DNA of 64,000 bases, from NCBI RefSeq assembly GCF_965363235.1, contig NC_134849.1, positions 51,220,122 to 51,284,121 on the forward strand, given 5' to 3'. The notes beneath the pieces were generated by a model. The model was given only the letters and a program-made list of their open reading frames with translations, searched no databases and was not told where the DNA came from. Of this stretch, positions 36,346-64,000 are shown piece by piece (within the stretch, counting starts at the first letter, position 1; every line of letters starts with the position of its first letter). A program made the position numbers and the translations under genes. The DNA is from Mytilus galloprovincialis (Eukaryota; Mollusca; Bivalvia; Mytilida; Mytilidae).

Positions 36346-37304
36346 AATTGATTATAAACAGTTAGTGTTCAAATTGGAGCTGCAATAAAAGTTATAAAAT
36401 TTTAAATTATAAATTGAAAAAAAACATGCAAAAAAAATTATAGACTACATAGAGTAAATTAAGTCAGAAACCGTAATTAAAAGGGGATCTGAACCTTAAT
36501 TTTATTACCACTGTTGTACTTTTCACTCAAAAACTAATTAGGTAATTATGTGTCAGTTTTTTCTATACAAGTTTTTATTTTTTTATTTCTTAAGATATTT
36601 AAGAAAATCAAGTAATCACATGTACCATGCAAGTATTTACCTGGTTGCTAAGAACAACAATCACAGGAATACCCGGGATCAATTGAATGTTTACAATCGG
36701 GTGGAATTCATTGGCCATGAAAAATTATTAACAACATCGATAAACGTGGAGAATAACTGTAGGTAAATATTTTGTTCTTTTTTACTATCAAACATAGGAA
36801 TTGACGTGTATTATAGCCACATGTTAATATATCCAACACACAGTTAAATAATCGTTTGACACAAACAAATATGTTTCTCTCTGTAAGATAATCTTCACGT
36901 GTCCTCGAGTGTGTCTGGAAAGGGGGGGGGAGTATATATATACCGGTTAGAAAGACCGGTAGTATAGCTAATATATATATAAAAAGAGGCAACCTTTTTG
37001 ACAATATCTTCATCAAAATCAAAGCTGATTACTCGATGTGTATACAAAAAAGCTATATACACATATACGGTGCTATTGTTCCGAATCATGACACTGTTTT
37101 GACTTGACTGCTACATGTATATATTCACCTTTTCGGAGCGTTGAACATTTATGAAAGATAACGTTTTTTATAGTTAACAATCTGCAGGAATTCCTGTATC
37201 CTCCTGCACCCTCTTCCTAAAAATCAATGATTGTCCGGCCAGGTCCTACTTTTTTGTATTGTTGTCAGCAACAAAAATCTATATACCGGCTTTTGAATGA
37301 TCAA

Positions 37305-38072
37305 TTACAAAATTTAATAAAAATTTGGCAGTTCACAATTTTTTAATCAAAATTCTAGCTGATGACTTTGGTAAGCGAAAAAATACTCTTTTATGCCCAA
37401 ATTATTTATGAAAAATGAATAAAATCGTCCACGTCGCTGCTTAAGTTTATACATACAAAGCTTCTAGAACAGAGATCTCTCATCCCTAGTTAAATGGTCT
37501 TCAAATTAATTTAATTAAAATACAGATCCCTTTGCACTTACCAGAATCCATTCGATCTGTATTTCAATCAAATTGGTTCATAAATAAGAATGATGTATTA
37601 ATTTACTCACTAAAACGACCGTTAATTAAGGTAACGTGTTCAAATTTGTTTACATTTAGCATTAACCGTAGATCAAATATTGTAAAGCTTGTTTAAAGTT
37701 CAAGATTTTTTTTCAATACATTCATGCAGACACTTGTACAAAGTGCAACGGTATAAAATAAAAATGTCGGGCAACACATAATTGAATATATCTTTAAAAG
37801 AGAGGCTAGTTTGTCAATTAGTTTAGAGTTTTGCCATTTGACAAAAGAACTTTCATTGTGGCATAGTTTGATTATTTCTGTGGTATTGCTTGTAAATATT
37901 TGTGTTTTAATCTGGTTGTTTTAATGGTACAATGTGGGGATTTTTACAAATTTAAAATCATTTGCAGTTCACAATTTGTAATTAAAAATTCTACCTCGAT
38001 GACATTGGAAAGCGAAGTGATAGTTTTAAATCCCAATTCTTTTTGAAAAATGAATAAAATCGTCCACGTTAC
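37305..38072 (+). repeat. Diverged 130-bp direct repeat pair upstream of DHHC paralogue 3
   Basis: GCAGTTCACAATTTTTTAAT, AAAATTCTAGCTGATGAC and AAAAATGAATAAAATCGTCC at 37305-37440 recur as diverged copies at 37944-38072. The copies begin about 640 bp apart. They could be a duplicated leader/promoter segment or an unnamed repeat family. Confidence 0.65.
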
Positions 38073-38430
38073 TGTTCAAAACGAAATTCTACAGATCACA
38101 AGTTTTCATACTATTATTGTATTTTAAAACTGTTTCATCACGGATATACGCAAAAGAGTTACCGAAAATGTAAACTTCTCAGTGCGAACGACAGTGTTAA
38201 TTCCAATTAGGATGAAGGGGTAACGCTTCTCACTAGGAGTAAACCATTTTAACTAACGTTTTACAATCATAGATCAAGTACCAATACTTCGCAATACGAC
38301 TTTTGGTAAAAAAAGAAAGATTAATTATATTCACTTATGTTAACTAGTATATATCATTTTATTTTCATATTAGATGTACAATTGTCCAAACTGTACAATA
38401 ATATTCTTAAACGGTCTTTTTTAGATTAAC

Positions 38431-39492
38431 ATGGCGACCGTCAGAGTCAATATTCCACAACAACAGACTAAAGAAGAAGATAAATACACGTTTCAAACAT
38501 TTAAAGAAGAAATTAAAAACAAATGGATACATAAACGTGAAGTAAAGCAAAGTGAACGAGATCTCGCTCAGTCATTTCCTAAGGTTCTCTTAGCTCTCCA
38601 ATGTCCATCACAGCTTTATCTGTTTTTATTTTATATAATTCCACGGTTGTTTGAAGACTATACAGATGAAACACAAATATGTTTGCAACTTTTTGTATGT
38701 TTTTGTTGCGTGGAAGGGCTGCTGAACTATTTCTTATGTTTATTAACTGATTCGGATGTGAAACCACGACCTTCCTCTTCGAAAATAAAACCGTATGAGG
38801 ACCCGCATGCACAGACTAATGGACATGTTTCGAATGGAGTCACTGTATCACGTGATGATGGAGAAATGCCATGGGGATTTTGTGACATATGCAACATGGA
38901 CACACCTCCGCGAGCGCATCATTGTAAAATATGCAAAAAGTGTATTTTAAAACGAGACCACCATTGCTTTATGGTAGGAAATTGCATTGGATTCTACAAT
39001 CAAAGATACTTTTTCGTTTTAGGATTTTACGCCATACTTTGTGGACTTGGGGCGTTTGCGTGTAATGCCTGGTATTTATATCTATTTTACTGGCCAACAG
39101 CATATTCATGGACTAGCTTATTTCCTCCGATCGCCTTCTACCGTTGGCTGTTCGGTTACGAAAATATAGAGGTTCATATACTTATTCTGATATTCCAAGC
39201 TTATCCTCAGCTGTTTTTCGGCGGTTTCGGTTGTATTGTGGTCAATTCTCAAACGTTGATGTGTTTTCTTGGGAAAACTGCACACGAACTAACTTCCCAC
39301 ATCCCAATCAAAAACAACAATTTCTTTTTCACAAATTTTGAAAGTGTATTTGGAAAACATTGGTTGTTGAATTTTATTTTTCCAATGACACAGTGTTTAA
39401 AACAACCGGGAGATGGCACTTATTGGGACGGCATAAAAATTGACCATGTTGCAAATTCGGACGATAAAAATAAAGTGGTGCTAAATATGTAA
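38431..39492 (+). CDS. DHHC palmitoyltransferase, paralogue 3 (ZDHHC22/24-like)
   Basis: The 353-residue protein is more diverged than the other two but has the same plan. It starts MATVRVNI. The cysteine-rich domain is about 150-195 (FCDICNM, PPRAHHC, CKKC), with catalytic DHHC at 176-179 and FMVGNCIGFYNQRYF after it. The FYWPTAYSWT block follows helix 3, and the tail block is VFGKHWLLNFIFPM. The cytosolic loop before the CRD lacks the NPPEYFES stretch shared by paralogues 1 and 2. The coding region is one exon, with an acceptor (GGTCTTTTTTAG) ending at 38424, six bases before the ATG. Catalytic residues are intact. A large tandem array starts 200 bp downstream of the stop. Confidence 0.93.
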   Translation: MATVRVNIPQQQTKEEDKYTFQTFKEEIKNKWIHKREVKQSERDLAQSFPKVLLALQCPSQLYLFLFYIIPRLFEDYTDETQICLQLFVCFCCVEGLLNYFLCLLTDSDVKPRPSSSKIKPYEDPHAQTNGHVSNGVTVSRDDGEMPWGFCDICNMDTPPRAHHCKICKKCILKRDHHCFMVGNCIGFYNQRYFFVLGFYAILCGLGAFACNAWYLYLFYWPTAYSWTSLFPPIAFYRWLFGYENIEVHILILIFQAYPQLFFGGFGCIVVNSQTLMCFLGKTAHELTSHIPIKNNNFFFTNFESVFGKHWLLNFIFPMTQCLKQPGDGTYWDGIKIDHVANSDDKNKVVLNM

Positions 39493-39689
39493 AATATTAA
39501 GTATATTTGTAAATTTTAAAATTTTGTAATTTATTTTTATATGTAAATCACCGTTTGTGCAATATTGAAATGCACCATTACTCAGATGTGTGCCATATTA
39601 ATATAGATATTTTTTACATTAAAACTGGTTCGATTATTTTTAAGTATATATATAAAAGAGATGTTGAGTATACATCAACAAGACAGCCA

Positions 39690-42110
39690 CTGGACCCAAC
39701 AACACAAGATTAATTGTTAGTTGTTTAACATTCAGTTGCTAATATTTCCTACATGTTCAGGACGACACATGCTAACAACACAAGATTAAATGTTTGTTGT
39801 TTAACGTCCAGTTGCAAATATGCCAGAAAACACCCAATGACAACCCAAGATTAATTGCAAGTTGTTTAACGTCCAGTTGCAAATATTTCACACATATTCA
39901 GGACAATACAAGATTGTTTGTTTTTTTAACGTCCATTCGCAAATATTTCGTGCATGTTTAGGACAGCACTAACATCCAGTTGCTAATATTTCAATATTTA
40001 ATACGACACAGGATTAATTGTTATTTGTTTATTGTCCAGTTGCAAATATTTCATGCATTCTCAGGACGACACCCACTAACAACACAAGATTAATTGTTAG
40101 TTTAACATCAATATGCAAATATTTCATCAAGTTGCATATATTTCATGCATGTTCTGGACGGCAAACACTAACAACTGAAGATTAATTGTTTGTTGTTTTA
40201 TGTCCAGTTGCAAATATGTCATGCATGTTCAGGACGACACACACTAACACAATATTTTTTTTGTTAGTTGATTAACGTCAAATTGCAAATATTTGATACA
40301 TGTTCAGGATGACGCACACTAACAACACACGATCCATTGTAAGTTGTTTATCGTACAGTTGCAAATATTTCATACATGTTCAGGACATGACACACTTACA
40401 CCACGATCTTAAGTGTTTATTGTTTTTCGTCCAGTTGCAAATATTTTATACATGTTCAGGATGTGACACACACTTACAACACAAGATTAATTGCTAGTTG
40501 TTTAACGTCCAGTTTCAAATATTCCATACATATTCAGGACATGACACACTTACAACACGATATTAATTGTTTTTTATATTTCATACATGTTCAGACGACA
40601 CACAATAATTAAATGTTCAGGATGACACACAATAACAACACAAGATTAATTGCTAAATGTTTAACGTCCAGTTGCAAATATTTCATACATATTCAGGACA
40701 TGACAAACTTACAACATGATCTTAGTTGTTTTTTGTTCAGTTGCAAATATTTCATACATGTTCAGGACGACACACACACAATACTAATTGTTAGTTGTTA
40801 TAGGTCCAGTTGCAAATATTTCATGCATATTCAAGACGACACACGATTAATTGTTAGTTTTTTAACGTCCAGTTGCAAATATTTTATGCATGTTCAGGAC
40901 TACACACACTAACAACACAAGATTAATTGTTAGTTGTTTAACGTCAAATTGCAAATATTTCATACATGTTCAGGACGTGACACACAATAACAAAACAATA
41001 TTAATTGTTTGTTGTTTTTTTATCTAGTTGCAAATATTTGATACATGTTCAGGACGACACACACTAACATCACACGATTAATTGTTAGTTGTTTAACGTC
41101 CAGTTGCAAATATTTTTTATACATATTCAGGACATGACACACTTACAACACGATCTTAATTGTTTTTTTTGTTTTTCGTCCAGTTGCAAATATTTCATAC
41201 ATGTTGAGGATGTGACACACACTTACAACACAAGATTAATTGTTAGTTGTTAAACGTCCAGTTGCAAATATTTCATACATGTTTAGGACGTGACACATAC
41301 TGACAACACAATATCAATTGATTGTTTTTCTTCCAGTTGCAAATATTTCATTCATGTTCAGGACGACACACACTTACACACAAGATTAATTGTTAGTTGT
41401 AAAATGTCCAGTTGCAAATATTGTCATACATATTAAGGACGACACAAGATCGTTAGTTTTTTAACGTCCAGTTGCAAATATGTTATGCATGTCAAGGACG
41501 ACACACACTAATAACACAAGATTAATTGTTAGTTGTTTAATGTTCAATTGCTAATATTTCTTACATACTAGGACGACACACACTTTAACTTAAGAATGGT
41601 TGGTTTAACATCCAGTTGCAAATATTTCATACATATTTAGGATGACATGAACTAACATCACAGGTTTAATTGTTATTTGTTTAATGTCCGGTTGCAAATA
41701 TGTCATGCATTTTCAGGACGACACACACTATCAACGCAAGATTTTTTTTTATTTTAACGTCAAGATGCAAATAATTCATCAAGTTGCAAATATTTCATGC
41801 AGGTTCAAGACGACACACAATAACAAAACAAGATTGTTTGTTTTTTATGTCCAGTTGCAAATAGTTCATGCATGTTCATGACGACACGCAATCATTTGTT
41901 AGTTGTTTAACGTCCAGTTGCAAATATTTTATACATGTTATATCTTTATTCTTATAAAGCCAATGCATTACATCAGTACAGAGATAACAACAATAACTAT
42001 TTACAATGTATACAAAACAAGTTCAGGACGTGACACACAATAAAAAATCAATTTTAATTGTTTGTTGTTTTATGGCCAGTTGCAAATATTTCTTAAGTGT
42101 TGAGGACGAC
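39690..42110. repeat. 76-80 bp tandem array, about 30 copies
   Basis: The unit is roughly GTCCAGTTGCAAATATTTCA, TACATGTTCAGGACGACACA, CACTAACAACACAAGATTAA, TTGTTAGTTGTTTAAC. Copies are diverged and carry many small length changes. An unrelated segment of about 70 bp (about 41940-42010) interrupts it near the end. Open frames in the array are by-products. It begins close behind DHHC paralogue 3. Confidence 0.93.
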
Positions 42111-43078
42111 ACTACCCTGTGCAATGCCAAGGTACATGTATACATTATACTCATCTGCTATTTAAGCAGAACTAATAGAACATACATGTTTATATACTTT
42201 ACTGCAGAAACGTTGTATATACATGTATAGTTAACAATGAGAAAATTAATCATCTCGTCAAGTCCCAATAAATACATCCAGCTTAATAGAGGCGGATTTA
42301 GGGAGGCCCTTTTGTATACTATTTAAGGAATCACTGAAGCATGACTGGAGCTGGCTACAACTTTTCTGTCAACGAGCCCCCTTATGAAAGTTTCTAGATC
42401 AGCAACTGGAGAATACTTTCAGCGCAGGCTACAAAGTACAGTTAAACTAATTGTTGGAGGCCATACGAATGCCTGCAATTGCTTACAACCATTTCATTTG
42501 AAATTTGGTGCATAATTTTACTATAAAACCGTTTAATTAAGAAAACTTATTTGATAAATTGTATTTAAGTGTGTTGTACTCAAAACACAAGACTAGCATA
42601 ACAGTGTTATAGTAGTCTCAGTCAAAAATCATATTTCTGGACAAGGATTAAAATTGAAGACATCTTTTATCTATCAAAATAAGGTCAAGAGTTAGCATGT
42701 CAATAACTACTAGCAGTCCTTTTATTTATGCTGATCACTGTCATTTTGCTTAATTTTTTCTGTTATTTATTCTAACATCAGAATTTGTTTACCAGTTTTA
42801 CTGTGTCCTCATAAGATAAATGTGCTTCGCCCAGGAAATGACAGCAGAGGTCCAACCGTGAAGGGCAAAAATGGACAGAATATTCAAGCGCGATACACTA
42901 CAGGCCTGAATTTGGATTGTAATTAAATATTTGACACATAGATTTCTAAGTTATTCATTCCTTATTATTATTATGTATTTACATTGTATCATAGATTAAA
43001 TTTATTCCTTCTTTGTATGTTCATTTGTGTTACGTCTATTGATTGAGTTAAGCCATTTTCTATGATGTGATGTTACAC
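42111..43078. other. Non-coding stretch, no gene supported
   Basis: It contains a decayed GGCGGATTTAGGGAGG fragment near 42291 and a repeat segment at about 42830-42960 that is shared, diverged, with about 44040-44180 (ATTCAAGC, CTGAATTTGG, TTTGACACA blocks). Nothing coding is recognised. Confidence 0.5.
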
Positions 43079-43265
43079 TACTGTGGATTCATTTATTTTC
43101 GTGGATTAAAGAAAACGTGCATGTTTGTGGATTTTTGAATTCGTGGTTTTGCCAAAGTATCCATACAGGCCTAAAAAAAATAGTAATTTGGTTAAACATT
43201 CAATTACGTGGTTTACCGTTACCCTTGAAAATTGGTATCTGATGAATATTAATGAATCCACAGTA
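43079..43265. mobile_element. TA-flanked MITE with TIR CTGTGGATTCATT
   Basis: The inverted ends are CTGTGGATTCATT and AATGAATCCACAG, with TA on each side (43079-43080 and 43264-43265) as expected of a mariner-type target site. The interior repeats GTGGATT / GTGGTTT phrases. A second copy at 51953-53051 is split by another element. Confidence 0.8.
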
Positions 43266-43389
43266 TTATTTCAGATAAGGATGCAGGTTTGGTACCATTA
43301 AAACCCTACTGCATTTGTTTGTACTGGCCCTAAGTCAGGAATCTGATGTTGAGTAGTTGTCGTTTGTTGGTGTGGTTCATAAGTGTTTA

Positions 43390-43841
43390 TTTTTAGCTCA
43401 CCTTGCCCAAAGGGCCAAGTGAGCTTTTCCCATCAATTTGCGTCCGGCATCCGTCGTCATTAACTTTTACAAAAATCTTCTCCTCTGAAACTACTGAGCC
43501 AAATTAAACCAAACTTGGCCACAATCATCATTGGGGTATCTAGTTTAAAAAATGTGTCCGGTGACCCGGCCAACCAACCAAGATGGCCGCCATGGCTAAA
43601 AATAGAACATAGGGGTAAAATGCAGTTTTTGGCTTATAACTCAAAAACCAAAGCATTTAGAGCAAATCTGACATTATAGATAGAGATAATTGTAAGCAGC
43701 AAGACTGTTTAGTAAAGTAAGATGTACAAACACATCACCATCACCAAAACACAATTTTGTCATGAATCCATCTGCTTCCTTTGTTTAATATTCACATACA
43801 CCAAGGTGAGCGACACAGGCTCTTTAGAGCCTCTAGTTTTA
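43390..43841 (-). mobile_element. Tandem-core / stem-loop element, family c (short copy)
   Basis: Read on the minus strand it starts AACTAGAGGCTCTAAAGAGC (5' stem-loop AGGCTCT/AGAGCCT) and GCTCACC. It passes through AACTCAAAAACCAAAGC-type core sequence and AGAAGATTTTTGTAAAAG, and ends with a stem-loop GCTCACTTGGC / GGGCAAGGTGAGC followed by TAAAAAT. The same family forms the 61.0-63.6 kb composite. Non-coding. Confidence 0.8.
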
Positions 43842-43894
43842 TATAGAATAGACTGTTGGTTTTCCCATTTGAATGGTTTTACACGAGTAATTTG

Positions 43895-44038
43895 TGGGGG
43901 CCTTTATAGTTTGATGTTTGGTGTGAGCCAAAGCCGTGTTGAAGGCCGTTCTATGACCTAAATTGGTTTATTTTCATGAATTGTCACTTGGATGAAAAGT
44001 TGTCTCATTGGCACTCATACCTTATCTTCTTATATCTT
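43895..44038 (+). mobile_element. SINE-like dispersed repeat
   Basis: GGGGGCCTTTATAGTTTGAT, GAAGGCCGTTCTATGACCTA, AAGTTGTCTCATTGGCACTC and ATACCTTATCTTCTTAT match the 22715 copy along its length with moderate divergence. Confidence 0.75.
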
Positions 44039-44315
44039 ATTAAAGACCAGGTCCTCCACAGGGCGCAGCTTTAAACAACGGCAGGAGTCAAACCCTGAAC
44101 AGTTGGGGCAAGTATGGACACAACATTCAAGCTCAATACAGCTCTGAATTTGGTTGCAATCAAATTTCTGACACAAAACAAATGTCAAGATCTTAGATCT
44201 ATTGCGCAATATTGTGCAATTAAAGATTTCTTCTTTTAACATTTCAAAAATTTGGAATTTGAGAAACTTGAAAAAAAAATGAAAACTACCACCCCCCTTT
44301 TTTTTTGCAGACATT

Positions 44316-44939
44316 TTTATGCCCCACCTACGATAGTAGAGGGGCATTCTGTTTTCTGGTCTGTGCGTCCGTTCGTTCGTCTGTCTGTCTGTCCCGCTTC
44401 AGGTTAAAGTTTTTGGTCAAGGTAGTTTTTGATGAAGTTGAAGTCCAATCAACTTGAAACTTAGTACACATGTTCCTTATGATATGATCTTTCTAATTTT
44501 AAAGCCAAATTAAACTTTTGACCCCAATTTCATGGTCCACTGAACATAGAAAAGCACATTGCATGTTTCAGGTTAAAGTTTTTGGTCAAGGTAGTTTTTG
44601 ATGAAGTTGGAAGTCCAATCAACTTGAAACTTAGTACACATGTTCCTTATGATATGATCTTTCTAATTTTAAAGCCAAATTAAACTTTTGACCCCAATTT
44701 CATGGTCCACTGAACATAGAAAATGACAGTGCATGTTTCAGGTTAAAGTTTTTGGTCAAGGTAGTTTTTGATGAAGTTGAAGTCCAATCAACTTGAAACT
44801 TAGTACACATGTTCTCTATGATAGTATCTTTCTAATTTTAATGCCCAATTATATTTTTTATCCAATTTCATGGTCCATTGAACATGGAAAATAATAGTGC
44901 GAGTGGGGCATCCGTGTACTTTGGACACATTCTTGTTTT
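44316..44939 (-). mobile_element. Tandem-core / stem-loop element, family d
   Basis: The minus strand begins AACAAGAATGTGTCC, then a stem-loop near GTCCAAAGTACACGGATGC and GCCCCACTCGCAC. The core is three units of about 170 bp (AACTTGAAACTTAGTACACA, ACTTTAACCTGAAACA). An AGACAGACAGACGAACG tract precedes the 3' stem-loop ATGCCCCTCTAC / GTAGGTGGGGCAT, followed by AAAAAT. Related copies lie at 48941 and 57296. Non-coding. Confidence 0.85.
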
Positions 44940-44956
44940 ATACATAACATACAAGT

Positions 44957-45028
44957 AGTGTAAGGGAGGTAAATCTGAACATACCCGACATTGTATGTTT
45001 ATTGTTTTAGAATTACCTCCCTTACACT
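44957..45028. mobile_element. Short palindromic element, AGTGTAAGGGAGGTAA ends
   Basis: Perfect 16-bp inverted ends AGTGTAAGGGAGGTAA / TTACCTCCCTTACACT lie 72 bp apart overall, with an inner CATAC / GTATG pair. It is a minimal MITE or a hairpin. Confidence 0.75.
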
Positions 45029-45094
45029 GCTTAAGACTGCATTTGTATTAATTGTTCATTGACCAGAAACCCCAGTTTTTCCCTTTTTTTGCCC

Positions 45095-45860
45095 CCATTT
45101 CTGAAACATTTTGAGCCATAAGCCCCTTAAGTCAATTCTAACCATCCCTTCATGGTATGGAAAAATGTGGTTTAATTTCAGAGAGATTCATTCACTTAAA
45201 CACAAGTTATTGTTTGAAAACTACAAAAATGATTATTTTGGGCCCCCTTTTTGGCCCCGAATTCCAAAACTATTGAGACCATAACCCCCAAAATTAATCC
45301 CAACCTTCCTTTAGTGGTATTGAACCTTCTTGAAAAAATTTATAGAGATCCATACACTTAAACACAATTCATTGTCTGTAAACTAGAAAAATGCTTCTTT
45401 TTGGCCCCTTATTCCTAAAGACTTGGGGAAAATTAACCTGAAACTGAATCCTAGCCTACCCTGTGTTATATGAAAACTTGTGGTACAATGTCAGAGAGAT
45501 CCATGCAGTTACACACAAGTTATTGTCTTGAAACTAGAAAAATGCTTGTTTTTGGCCCTTAATTCCTAGACTGTTTGCCAAATAACCCCTTAAGATAATC
45601 CCAACCTTCTACTTATGGTATTAAACAATGTGGTACAATTTCAGAACAATTGGAATACTAATACACAATTTTTAGTCCTAAAACTAGATAAATGCTGTTT
45701 TTGGCCCCTTTGGGCCCTAATTCCTAAACCTTTGGGATCATAACCTCCAAAATCAATCCCAAGCTTCCTTTTGTGGTTACAAACATTGTGTAAAAATTTT
45801 ATTGATTTCTTTTTACTTATTCAAAAGTTATTATCCAGAAACAATTCGTCTTTGGATGAC
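45095..45860. repeat. ~155-bp tandem repeat, about 4-5 units (family e)
   Basis: Units carry GGCCCCTAATTCCTAAA, CCATAACCCCCAAAATCAAT, CCCAACCTTCC, TTTCAGAGAGATCCATACA and CACAAGTTATTGTCT, then AAACTAGAAAAATGC. The unit style resembles the cores of the neighbouring tandem-core elements. No clear terminal stem-loop is visible, so the ends may be lost. Confidence 0.75.
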
Positions 45861-46643
45861 CTGATACCAATATACAACCAAAAAATTTTTAATTTTTGTG
45901 TTCATATACAAACTGATCAATTGTTGAAAACACCACTCCCAACCTCGCCACAAAGGCAAACCTATGTCTCACCTTCCCTTGCAGGAGTCAATAAAAGGTT
46001 ACTGGGATTCCTATTCAATATAAACTAGTTGACTGTCAATAATTTCTTTATAAAGTGATCTTATTGCATGGATATTGATTGGTGCTTAAAGTCCAGTGGC
46101 AATTGCTACATGCATATCAACACAAGGACATTTAATTTCATATAACTACAAACCTTGCTATATACCAAACAAAATTATAGTGAACAAGTCACCATACATT
46201 TGACTGTATATTTGACACTTATAAGACCATGCTTAATATCTGCTATAATGCCACATGTTTAGTTGAGAATTTATACAGTTTGACCAAGCAATGACCTCCC
46301 TTATTCCAAGGTATAAGCATGCTACAAAGACAACCAAGGCAGTTTAAATCAAAAGATAACTACTTATTCTGATATCTGTATGTACACATTTACAATATAG
46401 CCAAAATTAAAGTTAACATCTTTATGTAAAAATTCATATTTCAATCAGTATACATGCAAATTCATTTTTCTATCACATAATTTATAATTTCATCAGAATA
46501 AATTCAACTGGTAAAAATTTCATTGCAAAAAGTTGATTTTTGAAATTTCATTGTTTATGATATCTATGGAAATTGTATCAGCTTATTGGCTTCAGACTCC
46601 ATAAACACTTTCAGTTTTAATAGCACATTTGAATATCCTGAGT
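45861..46643. other. 3' flank of MCM3
   Basis: AT-rich with no recognisable exon or repeat. It should include the MCM3 3' UTR on the minus strand. I could not find a convincing AATAAA within 250 bp after the stop. Confidence 0.4.

Positions 46644-64000
<17,357 letters not shown>

Larger units (their letters stand above)
34672..38423. other. 3.8-kb divergent intergenic region, ankyrin gene to DHHC paralogue 3
   Basis: It should contain leader exons and promoters for both flanking genes. Apart from a LINE relic (35760-36345) and a diverged 130-bp direct repeat pair (37305-37440, 37944-38072), nothing is identifiable. Open frames are short and unsupported. Confidence 0.5.

Noticed and set aside
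40300-42230. Open frames of 65-99 codons with repeated Cys/His (FIHVQD)
   Set aside because: They are the tandem array read in one frame. Frame changes between units rule out a maintained repeat protein.

Overview
The window is AT-rich animal nuclear DNA, and the dispersed repeats make a marine mussel (Mytilus or a close bivalve relative) by far the likeliest source. The roughly 140-300 bp element ending in CAATCATACCACATCTTC, the GGCGGATCCAG palindromic element and the AACAAGAGGCTCT / GCTCACCT element are all repeats I associate with mussel genomes. This is inference from recognition, not from a search.

Layout. Bases 1-21,000 hold no host gene I can support. They contain a cluster of a TTACGGAGGTTA-like word, a 60-bp tandem array, a fold-back element, a 5'-truncated LINE (about 6.1-8.5 kb) with an inverted duplication at its 3' end, a block bounded by inverted 16-bp arrays (8.9-11.1 kb), and an 80-bp tandem array with a 640-bp higher-order repeat (16.1-17.9 kb). 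Bases 21-40 kb form a gene neighbourhood: a rhodopsin-class GPCR (+), three paralogous DHHC palmitoyltransferases (one -, two +), and an ankyrin-repeat protein (-) with a C-terminal SOCS-box-like motif and an N-terminal MGCxxSK acylation signal. All five have a single coding exon, preceded by a leader-intron acceptor 5-11 nt before the ATG. Two LINE 3' relics lie between them. Bases 39.7-42.1 kb are a 76-80 bp tandem array, and 43-46 kb is packed with non-autonomous elements.

Bases 46,644-64,000 are the minus-strand 3' part of the MCM3 replicative helicase gene. Fourteen exons join in frame to give 567 residues, running from just before the AAA+ core to the stop; the N-terminal domain lies beyond the right edge. 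Its introns are loaded with repeats: a 46-copy 29-bp minisatellite, fold-back elements, a CAGGCCT-ended transposon with a 5-bp target duplication, and nested tandem-core elements.

Two observations stand out. First, at least four sequence-unrelated repeat families (seven copies) share one layout: an ACAAGA start, a short 5' stem-loop, a core of 145-180 bp tandem units, and a strong 3' stem-loop followed by an A-rich tail. This suggests one shared mobilising machinery, possibly Helentron-like. Second, a putatively myristoylated and palmitoylated ankyrin/SOCS-box adaptor sits inside a cluster of palmitoyltransferase genes.
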